A DNA stretch of 64,000 nt from Roseomonas sp. AR75 (lineage in GTDB: Bacteria; Pseudomonadota; Alphaproteobacteria; Acetobacterales; Acetobacteraceae). The DNA lies in assembly GCF_005222815.1 (NCBI RefSeq), contig NZ_STGB01000002.1:434001-498000 (forward strand), in the 5' to 3' direction. This document shows, piece after piece, positions 1 through 8,911 of the stretch. The translations under genes were made by a program, and so were the position numbers. The notes under the pieces are model-generated. The model was given only the letters and a program-made list of their open reading frames with translations, was not told where the DNA came from and did not search any database. The first letter of the stretch is position 1. Every line of letters begins with the position of its first letter.

Positions 1-954
1 ACCGATACGCCGCCCGCCTCCCCTCCCCCGGCGCTTCCGGCGCCAGCCTGCCCCATCACCGGCGCGCCGGGCTCGCGGTTGATCCAGCGCGTGCCGACAC
101 GGCTGCTGCGCGCGTTGTGGCGGGCGACCTTCGGCGTGGACCCGGCGCCGCTCTACGCGGGCATTGCTCGGCTTCACCTCTGGGAGAGCCCTTGCGGGCT
201 GGCCTTCTGGGACCCGCCCGTGCCGGGCGACGCGGCCTTCTACCGCGGCCTCTATGGCAGGAACCGGCTCCATTCCTGGCTCGGCGAGGACCGGGCCGAG
301 TTTCGCACCGCCGCCGCGCATATCCGGCCGGGGTCGAAGGTGCTGGACGTCGGCTGCGGCGAGGGCGCCTTCGCCGACCACATCCCGCGCTGCACGCATG
401 TCGGGCTCGACCCCTTCTTCGCCGGCACCGCGCCGCCGGGGCGCGACATCCGCGCCGAGCAGGTCGTGTCCCATGCCGCGGCGCAGGAAGGCGCCTATGA
501 CGTGGCCGTCGCCTTCCAGGTGATGGAGCACCTGCCCGATCCCCTGGGCTTCGCGCGCGATGTCGCGCGCTGCGTGCGGCCAGGCGGGCTGGTGATGCTG
601 GGCGTGCCGCTCTGGCCGTCAAGCACCACGGCCATTCCGAACTTCGTGCTCAACGCACCGCCGCATCATTGCAGCCTGTGGACGCCGCAGGCGCTGCGGG
701 CCGTCGCCGCCGCGGCGGAGCTGACGGAACCCGAGATCGTGGAGCTGCCGGCCTCCGGCGCGACCGCGCTCCTCGCCTGGGCGGCGCGACTGGCACCGAA
801 GCGGCCGGCGGAACCGTGGTTCCGGCATGCCTGGTCCTGGCATGCGGGGCTGGCCTGGTCGCTGCTCGGCGCGCGCGTCATGCATGCGCTGGCCGGGCCG
901 CCAAGCGCCGCGCCACCTTGCGACGCGCTGATGGTGGCGCGGAAGCGGGGGTGA
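1..954 (+). CDS. Class I SAM-dependent methyltransferase, 5' partial
   Basis: Transfers a methyl group from S-adenosylmethionine to an unknown acceptor. The frame is open from base 1, and the residues ahead of the TTG at 79 (ACPITGAPGSRL) look like real coding sequence, so the true start probably lies before the window. SAM motif I, VLDVGCGEGAF, is encoded at 340-372, and FQVMEHLPD, the usual post-II strand, at 514-540. The C-terminal third is Trp/Ala rich and not diagnostic. A strong hairpin terminator follows 32 bases after the stop, so this is the last gene of its transcript. The family is clear; substrate and start are not. Confidence 0.85.
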   Translation, partial: TDTPPASPPPALPAPACPITGAPGSRLIQRVPTRLLRALWRATFGVDPAPLYAGIARLHLWESPCGLAFWDPPVPGDAAFYRGLYGRNRLHSWLGEDRAEFRTAAAHIRPGSKVLDVGCGEGAFADHIPRCTHVGLDPFFAGTAPPGRDIRAEQVVSHAAAQEGAYDVAVAFQVMEHLPDPLGFARDVARCVRPGGLVMLGVPLWPSSTTAIPNFVLNAPPHHCSLWTPQALRAVAAAAELTEPEIVELPASGATALLAWAARLAPKRPAEPWFRHAWSWHAGLAWSLLGARVMHALAGPPSAAPPCDALMVARKRG

Positions 955-985
955 GTCCGCGGCTGCCTGTGCCCCCCTCACCCAA

Positions 986-1017
986 CCCTCTCCCCCCTCA
1001 GGGGGGAGAGGGCTTTT
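986..1017. terminator. Perfect 12-bp stem terminator between convergent genes
   Basis: Arms CCCTCTCCCCCC (986-997) and its exact complement (1001-1012) enclose the loop TCA and are followed by CTTTT. The hairpin lies between the methyltransferase stop (954) and the stop of the convergent dehydrogenase (1021), so it can end both transcripts. It carries the same C-rich core as the dispersed repeat family at 10024-10142. Confidence 0.75.
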
Positions 1018-1020
1018 GGG

Positions 1021-2088
1021 CTACGCGGCTTCGGCGGTGAGGACGATGCGGCCGACGACCTGGCCGTGGCGCAGGCGCGTCAGCGCGGAATCGGCGTTGC
1101 GCAAGGGCTCGCGCGTGATCGGGATGGGCGCGAGGCGGCCGCCCTGCGCCAGCTTCACCAGTTCCCGCAACTCCTTCGGGCTGCCGACATAGCTGCCGCG
1201 CACGGTCAGCGCGCGCATCGCCATCACCGGCAGCGGCAGCACGAGCTCGCCACCGAACAGGCCGACCTGCACCAGCTTGCCGCCCTTGGTCAGCGCATCG
1301 AAGCAGAAGCGCGCGGTCTCGCTGCCGTTCACGAGGTCGATGATCGCCTCGACGCCGCCGGGGCAGAGCGCGGTCAGGCGCTTCGCGACCTCCGGCTGGC
1401 TGGCATCCACCGTATCGGTGGCACCCGCCTGCTGCGCCGCCGCCAGCTTCTCCGCGCTGACATCCACCGAGACGATGCGCCGGTGCCCCATCGCCTTCAG
1501 CACGCTGATCGCCTGCAGCCCGAGACCGCCGGCGCCGACCAGCACGATGGCGGTGTCGGGGTCCATCGGCATCACCTTGTTGATCGCCGAGAACACGGTG
1601 ATGCCGGAGCAGGCATAGGTCGCGGCCAGCGCGGGATCGAGGTCGCCGGGATCGACCAGGTGGCGCGGTTCCGGCGCCAGCACATGCGTCGCGTAGCCGC
1701 CATTCTGGAACACGCCGAGCGCCTTGCCCTGCAGGCACATGTTGTCGTCCTCGGACCGGCAGCGGGCGCAGGTGCCGCAGCCGACCCAGGGGAAGACGAT
1801 GCGCTCCTGGCCGACCGCGAGGCCGTGGCCTTCTGCCTCCGGCCCCCACTTCACCACGCGGCCGACGATCTCATGGCCCATCGCGAGCGGCAGCTTCACC
1901 CCGCGCTCGGACAGCTTCATCTTGCCGCGGCTGCCGAGGTCCCACTCGCCTTCCCAGATGTGGATGTCGGAATGGCAGACGCCCGCATGCGTCACCTCCA
2001 GCAGCACCTGCTTGCCCGTCGGCTCCGGGGTGGGCAGCTCGATCTCCTGCAGCGGCTTCTTGGATTCCACCACGGCCCAGGCACGCAT
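1021..2088 (-). CDS. Zinc-dependent NAD alcohol dehydrogenase
   Basis: Cytosolic medium-chain dehydrogenase of 355 residues, oxidising an alcohol or reducing an aldehyde with NAD(H). The catalytic zinc ligands are seen as Cys38 (GVCHSD), His72 (GHE) and Cys160 (YACSG). The structural zinc site is four cysteines at 104, 107, 110 and 118. The Rossmann motif VGAGGLG is at 184-190. The ATG at 2088 is preferred over one 48 bases upstream because AAGGAG lies about 8 bases ahead of it and the homologous N-terminus MRAWAVVESKKP begins there. It stands alone, convergent with the methyltransferase. The substrate cannot be read from the sequence. Confidence 0.9.
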   Translation of the reverse strand: MRAWAVVESKKPLQEIELPTPEPTGKQVLLEVTHAGVCHSDIHIWEGEWDLGSRGKMKLSERGVKLPLAMGHEIVGRVVKWGPEAEGHGLAVGQERIVFPWVGCGTCARCRSEDDNMCLQGKALGVFQNGGYATHVLAPEPRHLVDPGDLDPALAATYACSGITVFSAINKVMPMDPDTAIVLVGAGGLGLQAISVLKAMGHRRIVSVDVSAEKLAAAQQAGATDTVDASQPEVAKRLTALCPGGVEAIIDLVNGSETARFCFDALTKGGKLVQVGLFGGELVLPLPVMAMRALTVRGSYVGSPKELRELVKLAQGGRLAPIPITREPLRNADSALTRLRHGQVVGRIVLTAEAA

Positions 2089-2191
2089 GGGCGCTCGCTC
2101 CTTTTGATTGTGCGGCCATCGAAGAACCGGCAGCATCCGGGGTCAACACGGCCGGGACGCATCCCCGCCGGCCGAGACGGGAGACGCAGCG

Positions 2192-2995
2192 ATGTCGGAC
2201 GTGCTTTCCAGGATCCTCCAGGGCGCGCTTGGCGGCGCCATGGGCGGCGGCGGGCAGCAGGGCGGCGGCTATGGCGGCGGCAATTCCCCGCTCGGCGACC
2301 CGCGCCTGCGGCGGGGCGAGGCGCCCGGCTATGAAGGCGGGCGCGGCGCACCGATGGGTGGCCCAGGCGGCGGAAGCATGGGCGGAGGCATGGGCGGTGG
2401 CGGGCTGGGCGACCTGCTCGGCGGTGCCGGTGGCGGCCTCGGCGGGCTGCTGGGCGGGCTGCTCGGCGGCATGGCCGGTGGCGGCGCGCCGCAGCAGATG
2501 CCCCAGCAGCGCGCGCCGGCGCCTTCGGCTGGCGGTCTCGGCGGGCTGGCGAGCGGCCTCGGCGGGGTGAAGGGCCTCGCCCTGATGGCGCTGCTTGCAT
2601 ACATGATGCGCGGCCAGGGTGGGCGGCAGGGGCTCGCCTCGCTGACCGACCAGCTGCGCGGAGCCGGCCTCGGCGACCAGGTGGATAGCTGGATCGGGCC
2701 GGGCGCCAACCGGGACGTGCGACCGGACGAACTGGCGCGCGTGATCCCGCCGCAGGCGCTGCAGGATATCGAGCAGCATACCGGCATGGGGCGCGACGAG
2801 GTGCTGTCGGAGCTCAGCCGCGGGCTGCCGGGCATGGTGGACCGGCTGACGCCGCGCGGCCAGATGCCGGATCGCGACGACGACCTCAACGACATCGACG
2901 AGCGCGAGGTGCTGAGCGGGTTCAACATCGGCGGCGTGGATGGCGCGGCCTATGGCAAGTTCGGGCCGGGCCAGGGGGGCGGGAAGAAGTACTGA
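2192..2995 (+). CDS. YidB family (DUF937) protein
   Basis: Protein of 267 residues. The first 120 residues are a low-complexity run of Gly, Pro and Met (GGGMGGGG-type repeats). The C-terminal half holds the DUF937/YidB helical domain, with LTDQLRGAGLGDQVDSWIG and a following ELARVIPPQAL helix typical of the family. The function of YidB is not established. Start chosen at 2192, where GGGAGA lies about 8 bases upstream; an in-frame codon at 2108 would add unconserved residues. It converges with telA across a C-rich palindrome at 3015-3051. Confidence 0.8.
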   Translation: MSDVLSRILQGALGGAMGGGGQQGGGYGGGNSPLGDPRLRRGEAPGYEGGRGAPMGGPGGGSMGGGMGGGGLGDLLGGAGGGLGGLLGGLLGGMAGGGAPQQMPQQRAPAPSAGGLGGLASGLGGVKGLALMALLAYMMRGQGGRQGLASLTDQLRGAGLGDQVDSWIGPGANRDVRPDELARVIPPQALQDIEQHTGMGRDEVLSELSRGLPGMVDRLTPRGQMPDRDDDLNDIDEREVLSGFNIGGVDGAAYGKFGPGQGGGKKY

Positions 2996-3014
2996 TCGGC
3001 GGAGGGCAGTCGCG

Positions 3015-3051
3015 CCCCCACCCCGACCCTCCCCCGCACTGCGGGGGAGGG
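3015..3051. repeat. C-rich palindromic repeat, single copy
   Basis: CCCTCCCCCGC (3027-3037) and its complement (3041-3051) form a perfect 11-bp stem with loop ACT. The flank CCCCCACCCCGA on the left is shared with the copies near 7354 and 47984. It sits between convergent genes and probably also acts as a bidirectional transcription stop, although no T-run follows. Confidence 0.7.
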
Positions 3052-3078
3052 AGAAGGAGGGCGACCTGCGTCGGAAAG

Positions 3079-4278
3079 CTAGAAAGGTCGCGAGGGCGGC
3101 GTCGTCGGCTTCGTCGCCGCCGCGGATTTCGCCTGCATCAGCACGCGGCGGATGTCCTCCTCGAGCTTCGCCAGTTCCTCTGCCGCGCGCGCCCGCTGCC
3201 CGCGCGCCTCGTCGGCGATCTTCAGGCTGTCCTCGATGGTGGCGACCAGCGCGGCATTCGCTTTCTGCACCGCCTCCAGGTCGAAGACGCCGCGTTCCAA
3301 TTCGGTCCGCGCTTCCTGGTTGCCACGGCGCAGCGTCTCGGCATTCGCGGTCAGCAGGCGGTTGGTGAGATCTGTCGCCTCCTTCACCGCGCTGCCGGCT
3401 TCGCGCATGCGGTGGATCGCGAGTGCCTGGGCAAGCTGCTGGCGCCACAGCGGCACGGTGTTGGCCAGCACCGAATGGATCTTGGAGGACAACGCCTTGT
3501 CGTTCTCCTGGATCAGCCGGATCGAGGGCAGCGCCTGCATCGCCACCTGGCGCGTCAGGCGCAGGTCGTGCACGCGCCGCTCCAGCTCGTCCCGCGCGCC
3601 GCGCAGGTCGCGCAGGCGTTGCGGCGCAAAATCGTCGCCGGTGTTCTCGGCGACCTGCTTTTCCAGCGCGGGGATTGTTGTCTCGTTCGTGCGCTTGAGA
3701 ACGGCGTCGCCGGCCGCGATGTGGTCGCCGAGCGCGTGGAACCATTCGAGCGTCGCGGCATAGAGCCGCTCCAGCCGCTCGACATCCTCCAGCAGGCGGG
3801 TGCGATGGGTGTCGAGACGGTCGCCGATGGCCTCGATCTGGCCCTTCACGCCCTCGTATTTCGTGATGATGCCGCTGACCTCGGCGCCCGCCCTGGTGAA
3901 GATGCGGGAGAAGAATCCGGGCTTCTCATCCAGGTTGGTCACGTCGAAGCCGCGCAGCGTGGTCAGCAGCGAGGACAGCGTGCGCCCTGCCTCTCCGGTC
4001 TCCTGGTTCTTGGCACCTTCCAGCATGGCGTCGGCGGCGGCCTGGGCGCGGCTCTGCGCCTCCTGTCCGAAGCGCAGGATGGAGCCGGGGTCGGAGAGGT
4101 TGATCTGGTCGGCCAGGCTGGCGATGGCGGCCTGGTGTTCCGGCGTGAGCTCGGCCGGCGCGCGGGGCGGCGGCGTGATCTCGACGCTCGCCGTCATCTG
4201 CGGCGCGGTCGCCGTCTGCGTGGCCTGCGTCTCCGGCGTCGGATTGTCGCCAAAGCTGATGCGCACATGATCGCTCAT
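3079..4278 (-). CDS. telA: Toxic anion resistance protein TelA family
   Basis: Protein of 399 residues of the TelA/KlaA family, linked in other bacteria to tellurite and other toxic-anion resistance; the biochemical activity is unknown. It is soluble and largely helical, with a Pro/Thr-rich first 60 residues, then charged helical segments such as RLLEDVERLERLYAATLEW and VAENTGDDFAPQRLRDLR, the core signature of the family. The start MSDHVRISFGD at 4278 fits the family; the upstream ATG at 4329 adds unconserved residues inside a repeat element. It follows xpaC by 118 bases, a common pairing. Confidence 0.88.
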   Translation of the reverse strand: MSDHVRISFGDNPTPETQATQTATAPQMTASVEITPPPRAPAELTPEHQAAIASLADQINLSDPGSILRFGQEAQSRAQAAADAMLEGAKNQETGEAGRTLSSLLTTLRGFDVTNLDEKPGFFSRIFTRAGAEVSGIITKYEGVKGQIEAIGDRLDTHRTRLLEDVERLERLYAATLEWFHALGDHIAAGDAVLKRTNETTIPALEKQVAENTGDDFAPQRLRDLRGARDELERRVHDLRLTRQVAMQALPSIRLIQENDKALSSKIHSVLANTVPLWRQQLAQALAIHRMREAGSAVKEATDLTNRLLTANAETLRRGNQEARTELERGVFDLEAVQKANAALVATIEDSLKIADEARGQRARAAEELAKLEEDIRRVLMQAKSAAATKPTTPPSRPF

Positions 4279-4311
4279 GTCATTTGCCTCATTTGCCGGC
4301 GCGGCCTCCGG

Positions 4312-4380
4312 CCGCTTGGCGCGCCGCACAGGCGGCGGGCCGCGTTCGCGGCCTCGGCCAGCTTCGCTGGCCGCAGGTCG
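4312..4380. repeat. Double-hairpin repeat, copy A
   Basis: Two tandem hairpins: GGCCGC/GCGGCC (4338-4343 and 4348-4353, loop GTTC), then GGCCAGC/GCTGGCC (4356-4362 and 4366-4372, loop TTC). About 68 bases match copy B at 57904-57970, including the outer GCAGGTCG. It fills the gap inside the xpaC-telA operon, so it would be transcribed with both genes. Confidence 0.75.
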
Positions 4381-4396
4381 GCTCCTGGATCGGGGG

Positions 4397-5206
4397 TCAC
4401 GCGTAGCCCTCCTGGCGCAGCCTTTCGGACAGCACCTTCACCTGGATGTCGAGCGCGGCGGTCTCCTCCGCGCGGATGCGGTCGCGCAACTCGTCGGCGG
4501 CGGAGGTCAGGTCCTCCAGCAGCTTCGGCAGGCCCTCCGGCGGCTCCGCGCCGGCTTCGAGACGCGCGCGGATGCGGTCGAGGCCGTCGAGATGCACGAC
4601 CAGGAAGCGCCGCGCCTCCGTGATGCGATCGGGGCGGGCGGCGAGGTCGTCCAGCACGCCCGCCAGCGCGCCGGAGATGCCGGCCAGCCGCGGCTCCGCG
4701 GCAATCCGGGCCAGGCGCGCGCGATGCTCGTCCAGCGGGCCGGGCGGCGCCGGGGGCACGGGCGGCGCGGCTTCCTGCACGGCGCCGTCATACAGCAGCC
4801 GCGTGCCGAACCAGCCGCCGGCGCCGAGCAGCACCGCCATCAGCGGGTTCAGCGCGGCGCCCAGCCCCGCCACGAGGCCGGTGGCCGCGCCGACCATCAG
4901 CGCGGCGCGGCGCGTGTCGCCATGCCGGCCGCGGCGCAGCACTGCCGTCGCGCCGATGGTGAGACCGATGCCGAGCGCCGCGGCCACAAGGCCGCGCAGG
5001 TCGCCCGTGCCGATCTCCCAGATCGCGTCGAAGAACAGCGGCCAGGTGAACAGCGGCAGCAGCAGGCCGCGCGTGCCGTGGCGGAAGCGGGAGAACCCCT
5101 TCTCGATGCGCGCACGCCCCTGGTCCCAGGGCGACAGCGCACCCTCCTGCCCCCAGGGCCGCGGCGGCGGCGGCTCCCAGGGCCGGCGCGGCCGGTTGCC
5201 GCTCAT
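4397..5206 (-). CDS. XpaC-like membrane protein (5-bromo-4-chloroindolyl phosphate hydrolysis family)
   Basis: Protein of 269 residues with a Pro/Arg-rich N-terminus, hydrophobic segments at about 45-140 (LLLPLFTWPLFFDAIWEI, then LVAAALGIGLTIGATAVL and a Gly-rich helix), and a cytoplasmic helical C-terminal domain of roughly 130 residues ending ERLRQEGYA. This matches the XpaC family, which is commonly encoded next to TelA and has no established enzymatic role. The start at 5206 overlaps the stop of a small upstream membrane ORF (ATGA). The TelA neighbour supports the call. Confidence 0.8.
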   Translation of the reverse strand: MSGNRPRRPWEPPPPRPWGQEGALSPWDQGRARIEKGFSRFRHGTRGLLLPLFTWPLFFDAIWEIGTGDLRGLVAAALGIGLTIGATAVLRRGRHGDTRRAALMVGAATGLVAGLGAALNPLMAVLLGAGGWFGTRLLYDGAVQEAAPPVPPAPPGPLDEHRARLARIAAEPRLAGISGALAGVLDDLAARPDRITEARRFLVVHLDGLDRIRARLEAGAEPPEGLPKLLEDLTSAADELRDRIRAEETAALDIQVKVLSERLRQEGYA

Positions 5207-5355
5207 CCGCGGACAAGCGCCAGGAAGCTGGCGAGCCAAAGGGTCAGGGTCAGCAGCCCGAGCCCCAGACCGCGCCGGGCCGGCCAGGGCAGCAGGGCGA
5301 GCATCGGGCGTGGGCGCGCCGACGGCGGCGAAGAAGGGCGATCCATGGCATCCAT
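5203..5355 (-). CDS. Small single-pass membrane protein, hypothetical
   Basis: An ORF of about 50 codons, MDAMDRPSSPPSARPRP followed by one hydrophobic helix (LGLGLLTLTLWLASFLALV) and a short Arg-Gly tail. Its stop overlaps the xpaC start in an ATGA, so the two should be translated together. Start is 5355 or 5346 (second Met); the ribosome site is weak. I do not recognise the family. Its position suggests a small membrane partner of XpaC/TelA. Confidence 0.45.
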   Translation of the reverse strand: MDAMDRPSSPPSARPRPMLALLPWPARRGLGLGLLTLTLWLASFLALVRG

Positions 5356-5426
5356 CACATCGCCCCGAAGCAGGGCGGCATCAAGGTCGGCCCCCGGTGA
5401 CAACCGCAGGATCACGACCGCGTGAG

Positions 5427-6335
5427 CTACTTCCGGTCCGCCCGCGGGTCCAGCGCGTCGCGCAGCCCGTCGCCCATCAGGTTGAAGGCCAGCACCACCA
5501 CGAAGATCGCGACACCCGGCGCGATGGCCAGCCACGGCGCGGGATCGAGGAAGCGCTGCGCCGAATTGAGCATCGAGCCCCAGGAGGGCGACGGCGGCTG
5601 CTGGCCGAGGCCGAGGAAGCTCAGCGACGCCTCCGCGATGATCGCCTCCGCAATGGCCAGCGTGCCCTGCACCAGCAGCGGCGGGACAATGTTCGGCAGC
5701 ACATGGACGACGGCGGTGCGCCAGGGCGGATTGCCGAGCGCGCGCGCCGCCTCGACCCAGTCGGTCGATTTCGCATCCAGCGTCATGCCGCGCGCCAGGC
5801 GCACGAAGACGGGGCTGGCGGTGATGGCGATGGCCAGCATCGCATTCTCGAGCGCGGGGCCGAGGAAGGCGGCCAGGGCGATGGCCAGGATCAGGAAGGG
5901 CACCGACAGCATCGCGTCGGCGATGCGGGACAGCAGCGCATCCACCCAGCCACCGGCGAGCCCCGCCACCAGCCCGATCGGCACGCCGATGGCGATGGCG
6001 CCGAGCACCGAGACGACGCCCGCCATCAGCGAGGCGCGCGCACCCCAGATCAGGCGGGACAGCACATCGCGCCCGTTCTCGTCCGTGCCGAGCCAGTGCT
6101 CCCAGGAGGGCGGCTTGCGGATGCGCGACCAGCTTGTCTCGATCGGATCGAAGGGCGCGATCCAGGGGGCGAGGATCGCGACCAGGATGAAGCTGACCAC
6201 CACGACCAAGCCGAACACCGCGAGCTTGTGGCGCAGGAAGCGGCGCAGCGCGCGCCGCGCGGGGCTTTCGCCGCGTTCCAGCATGGCAGGGATGGCGGTC
6301 GCGCCCGGCAGGCGCGCGGGAGAATGGGCGCTCAT
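5427..6335 (-). CDS. Peptide/nickel-type ABC transporter permease (DppC-like)
   Basis: Inner-membrane permease of 302 residues. A cytoplasmic N-terminus (RRALRRFLRHKLAVFGL) precedes TM1, a periplasmic loop with GTDENGRDVLSRLIWGAR, characteristic of DppC/OppC, and five further helices. The EAA loop that docks on the ATPases reads EAARALGNPPWRTAVVHVLP. Its ATG overlaps the stop of the DppB-like gene (ATGA). It is the last gene of the operon DUF1028, two ATPases, binding protein, DppB, DppC. The substrate is probably a peptide or similar polar solute. Confidence 0.93.
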   Translation of the reverse strand: MSAHSPARLPGATAIPAMLERGESPARRALRRFLRHKLAVFGLVVVVSFILVAILAPWIAPFDPIETSWSRIRKPPSWEHWLGTDENGRDVLSRLIWGARASLMAGVVSVLGAIAIGVPIGLVAGLAGGWVDALLSRIADAMLSVPFLILAIALAAFLGPALENAMLAIAITASPVFVRLARGMTLDAKSTDWVEAARALGNPPWRTAVVHVLPNIVPPLLVQGTLAIAEAIIAEASLSFLGLGQQPPSPSWGSMLNSAQRFLDPAPWLAIAPGVAIFVVVLAFNLMGDGLRDALDPRADRK

Positions 6336-7279
6336 GCGGCGCGCAGCCTCGGATTGATGGCCATGTACAAGAGATCCGCGACCAGGCTGAGCAGCACGAA
6401 GATCAGCGCGGTGGCCAGCACGACGCCCTGCACGACGGGATAGTCGCGGTTGAACACGGCATCCACCACCAGCTTGCCGAAGCCGGGGATGGTGAAGATC
6501 TGCTCGGTCAGCACGGCGCCGGCCAGCAGCCTTCCGAACTCGATGGTGCCGAGGGTGACGACGGGGATCAGCGCGTTGCGGAGCGCGTGCTTCCAGACCA
6601 CGGTCTTCTCGGCCAGCCCCTTGGCGCGCGCGGTGCGCACATAGTCCTGGCCGAGCGCCGTCAGCATCGCCGCGCGGGTGTGGCGCATCAGGACCGAGGC
6701 GATGCCGGTGCCCAGCACGAAGGCGGGCATGATGGTGGTGGAGAGCGACTGCACCGGATCCTCCCACAGCGGCACGTAGCCGGAGGGCGGCAGCCAGCCG
6801 AGCTGCACGCTGAACAGCAGGATCATCATGATGCCGAGCCAGAAATTCGGCGTGGAGATGCCGAACAGCGCAATGCCGTTGGCGAGGAAATCGGCCGGCG
6901 TGTCGCGCCGCGTGGCGGAGAGGATGCCGAGCGGCACGCCGATGGCCACCCCGATGATGAAGGCCATGGTGGCGAGTTGCGCCGTGACCGGCAGCTTCTG
7001 CAGGATCAGCTCGGCGACCGGCATGCGGATGCGCCAGGAGAAGCCGAAATCGCCCTGCACCACATTGCCGATCCAGTGCAGGTATTGCGCCCAGATCGGC
7101 TGGTCGAGGCGCAGTTCGGCGCGGATCTGCGCCAGCACCTGCGGATCGCCGCGCTCCTCCCCGGCCAGGATGATGGCGGGATCGCCGGGCATGAGCTGCT
7201 GCAGCCCGAAGATCATGAAGGAGAGGATGATCAGCGTCGGGATGATCTGCCCGACGCGGCGGAGGAGGAAGCCGGTCAT
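6332..7279 (-). CDS. Peptide-type ABC transporter permease (DppB-like)
   Basis: Inner-membrane permease of 315 residues, the usual length for DppB. It opens with MTGFLLRRVGQIIPTLIIL and the first helix, followed by the conserved periplasmic PGDPA segment. Six helices are predicted, and the EAA docking loop includes RTARAKGLAEKTVVWKHALR, the hallmark of this permease type. It starts 127 bases after the binding-protein gene, a gap filled by an inverted pair of C-rich palindromes that may set the membrane-to-binding-protein expression ratio. Confidence 0.94.
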   Translation of the reverse strand: MTGFLLRRVGQIIPTLIILSFMIFGLQQLMPGDPAIILAGEERGDPQVLAQIRAELRLDQPIWAQYLHWIGNVVQGDFGFSWRIRMPVAELILQKLPVTAQLATMAFIIGVAIGVPLGILSATRRDTPADFLANGIALFGISTPNFWLGIMMILLFSVQLGWLPPSGYVPLWEDPVQSLSTTIMPAFVLGTGIASVLMRHTRAAMLTALGQDYVRTARAKGLAEKTVVWKHALRNALIPVVTLGTIEFGRLLAGAVLTEQIFTIPGFGKLVVDAVFNRDYPVVQGVVLATALIFVLLSLVADLLYMAINPRLRAA

Positions 7280-7289
7280 GTGGAACGTT

Positions 7290-7396
7290 CCCTCCCCCGC
7301 TTGCGGGGGAGGGTTAGGGTGGGGGCGGCGAAACCTGCCGGGATGCGGGCGCTACCCCCACCCCGACCCTCCCCCGTGAACGGGGGAGGGAGAAGG
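7290..7396. repeat. Inverted pair of C-rich palindromic repeats
   Basis: The first unit has an 11-bp stem (7290-7300/7303-7313) followed by TTAGGGTGGGGG. The second, in opposite orientation, has CCCCCACCCCGA ahead of a 10-bp stem (7367-7376/7381-7390). The pair occupies the whole gap between the binding-protein and DppB genes, within an operon, as REP/BIME elements do in enterobacteria. Confidence 0.75.
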
Positions 7397-7406
7397 ACGC
7401 GAACGC

Positions 7407-8911
7407 TCAATTCAGCCTCATGTCCTGCAGGCGGATCATGCCGTCGGCGATGGGCTGGTAGCCCTGCAGGCGTGCGGAATGGATCATGATGTTCTTGCGG
7501 TGCCACACGAACATCCGCCCCATGTCCTGCGCGATGGCGATCTCCATCGCCTGGCGATAGAGGTCGCGCCGCTTCGCCACGTCGCCTTCCAGCCGGGCCG
7601 CATCCAGCAGGCGGTCGACCTCCGGGTTGGAATACTTCCCGTCATTCTGCCCGCCGCGCGTGTGCATGAAGGCGTGGATGTTGCCGTCGGGATCGGTACG
7701 GCCCGACCATCCAACGAGGTAGAGCTGGAAGTCGCCGCGCTGCGCCGCCTGCAGCGAGGACGCGAATTCCATCGCGCGCAGGCTGATCTCGAAGCCGGCC
7801 TCGCGCGCCATGGCCTGCACGACCTCGCCCACCTGGCGCAAATCGGGGTTGTTCGGCACCGTCATCTCGAGTTGCAGCGGGCCGGTCACCCCGGCCTCTC
7901 GCAGGAGGGCGCGAGCCGCGTTCACGTTGCGCGCGGGCGGATCGAAATTCGGGATGCGGAAGGCGCTGGCCGGCGGGATCGGCTGGCGGGTCGGGCTGAA
8001 CATGCCCTCATAGACCACCTGCACGATCGCGGCGCGGTCGAGCGACAGCTCGAAGGCGCGGCGCACGCGGGCGTCGCGCAGGGGTGCGGATCGCTCGCCG
8101 TTGTTCACGTTGAACTGGATGGACTGCCAGCCGAGCTCGTCCACCGCCACGCCGCGCAGGTTGCGGTTGCGCTGGATGGCGCGCAGGTCGTCCGGTTCCA
8201 TCCGCTCGCCGAATTCCGCTGCGCCGGATTGCAGGTTGGCCAGCCGCACGGTGTTGTCGGGGATCGGCAGGTAGGTGACGCGCTGCAGGTGGACGCGGCC
8301 GGCGTCCCAGTATTCCGGGAAGCGCTCCAGCACGATCCGCTCCTGCGCGACGCGTTCGACGAAGCGCATCGGCCCGGCACAGACGGGGCGGTTGCCGAAG
8401 TTGCGGCCCGCGGCCTCGGCGGCCTTCGGGCTGAGGATCATGCCGGCGCGGTCGGTGAGCGTGGCGATCAGCGCGGCGTTGGGCGCGCCGAGCTTGATGC
8501 GGACGGTCTGCGGGTCCACCACCTCGATCGCGGTGATGTTGCCCAGCTCGCCGCGGCGGAAGCTGCCCTGCATCGTCAGGTGGCGGTTCAGCGAATAGCG
8601 CACGGCTTCCGCGTCCATCACCTCGCCGTCGTGGAAGCGCACGCCCTGGCGCAGCGTGATGATCAGCGTTGTCGGGTCTTCCCAGCGATAGCCGGTGGCG
8701 AGCTGCGGCACGGCCTCCAGCCGCTCGTTGATGTCGAACAGCTTGTCGCAGAAGCCCATGTAGACGATGCGGCCGACATAGGTGCGCGACAGCGTGGGAT
8801 CGAGGATGTCCGGATCCTCGCGCAGCGCGATGCGCAGGTTCTGCCCGAGTGCCGGCATCGCCGTCGCGAGGACGGCAGCGCCCAGGCAGGCCGCAGCGAT
8901 TGTCTTGCGGA

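Noticed and set aside
2192..2600. Glycine-rich repeats in the YidB-like protein as a PE-PGRS or adhesin-type surface protein
   Set aside because: There is no signal peptide or anchor, and the C-terminus is plainly DUF937.
5427..6767. Apparent 446-residue extended permease overlapping the DppB-like gene
   Set aside because: The first 144 codons are an out-of-frame reading of the neighbouring permease gene; the DppC start at 6335 overlaps its stop in ATGA.
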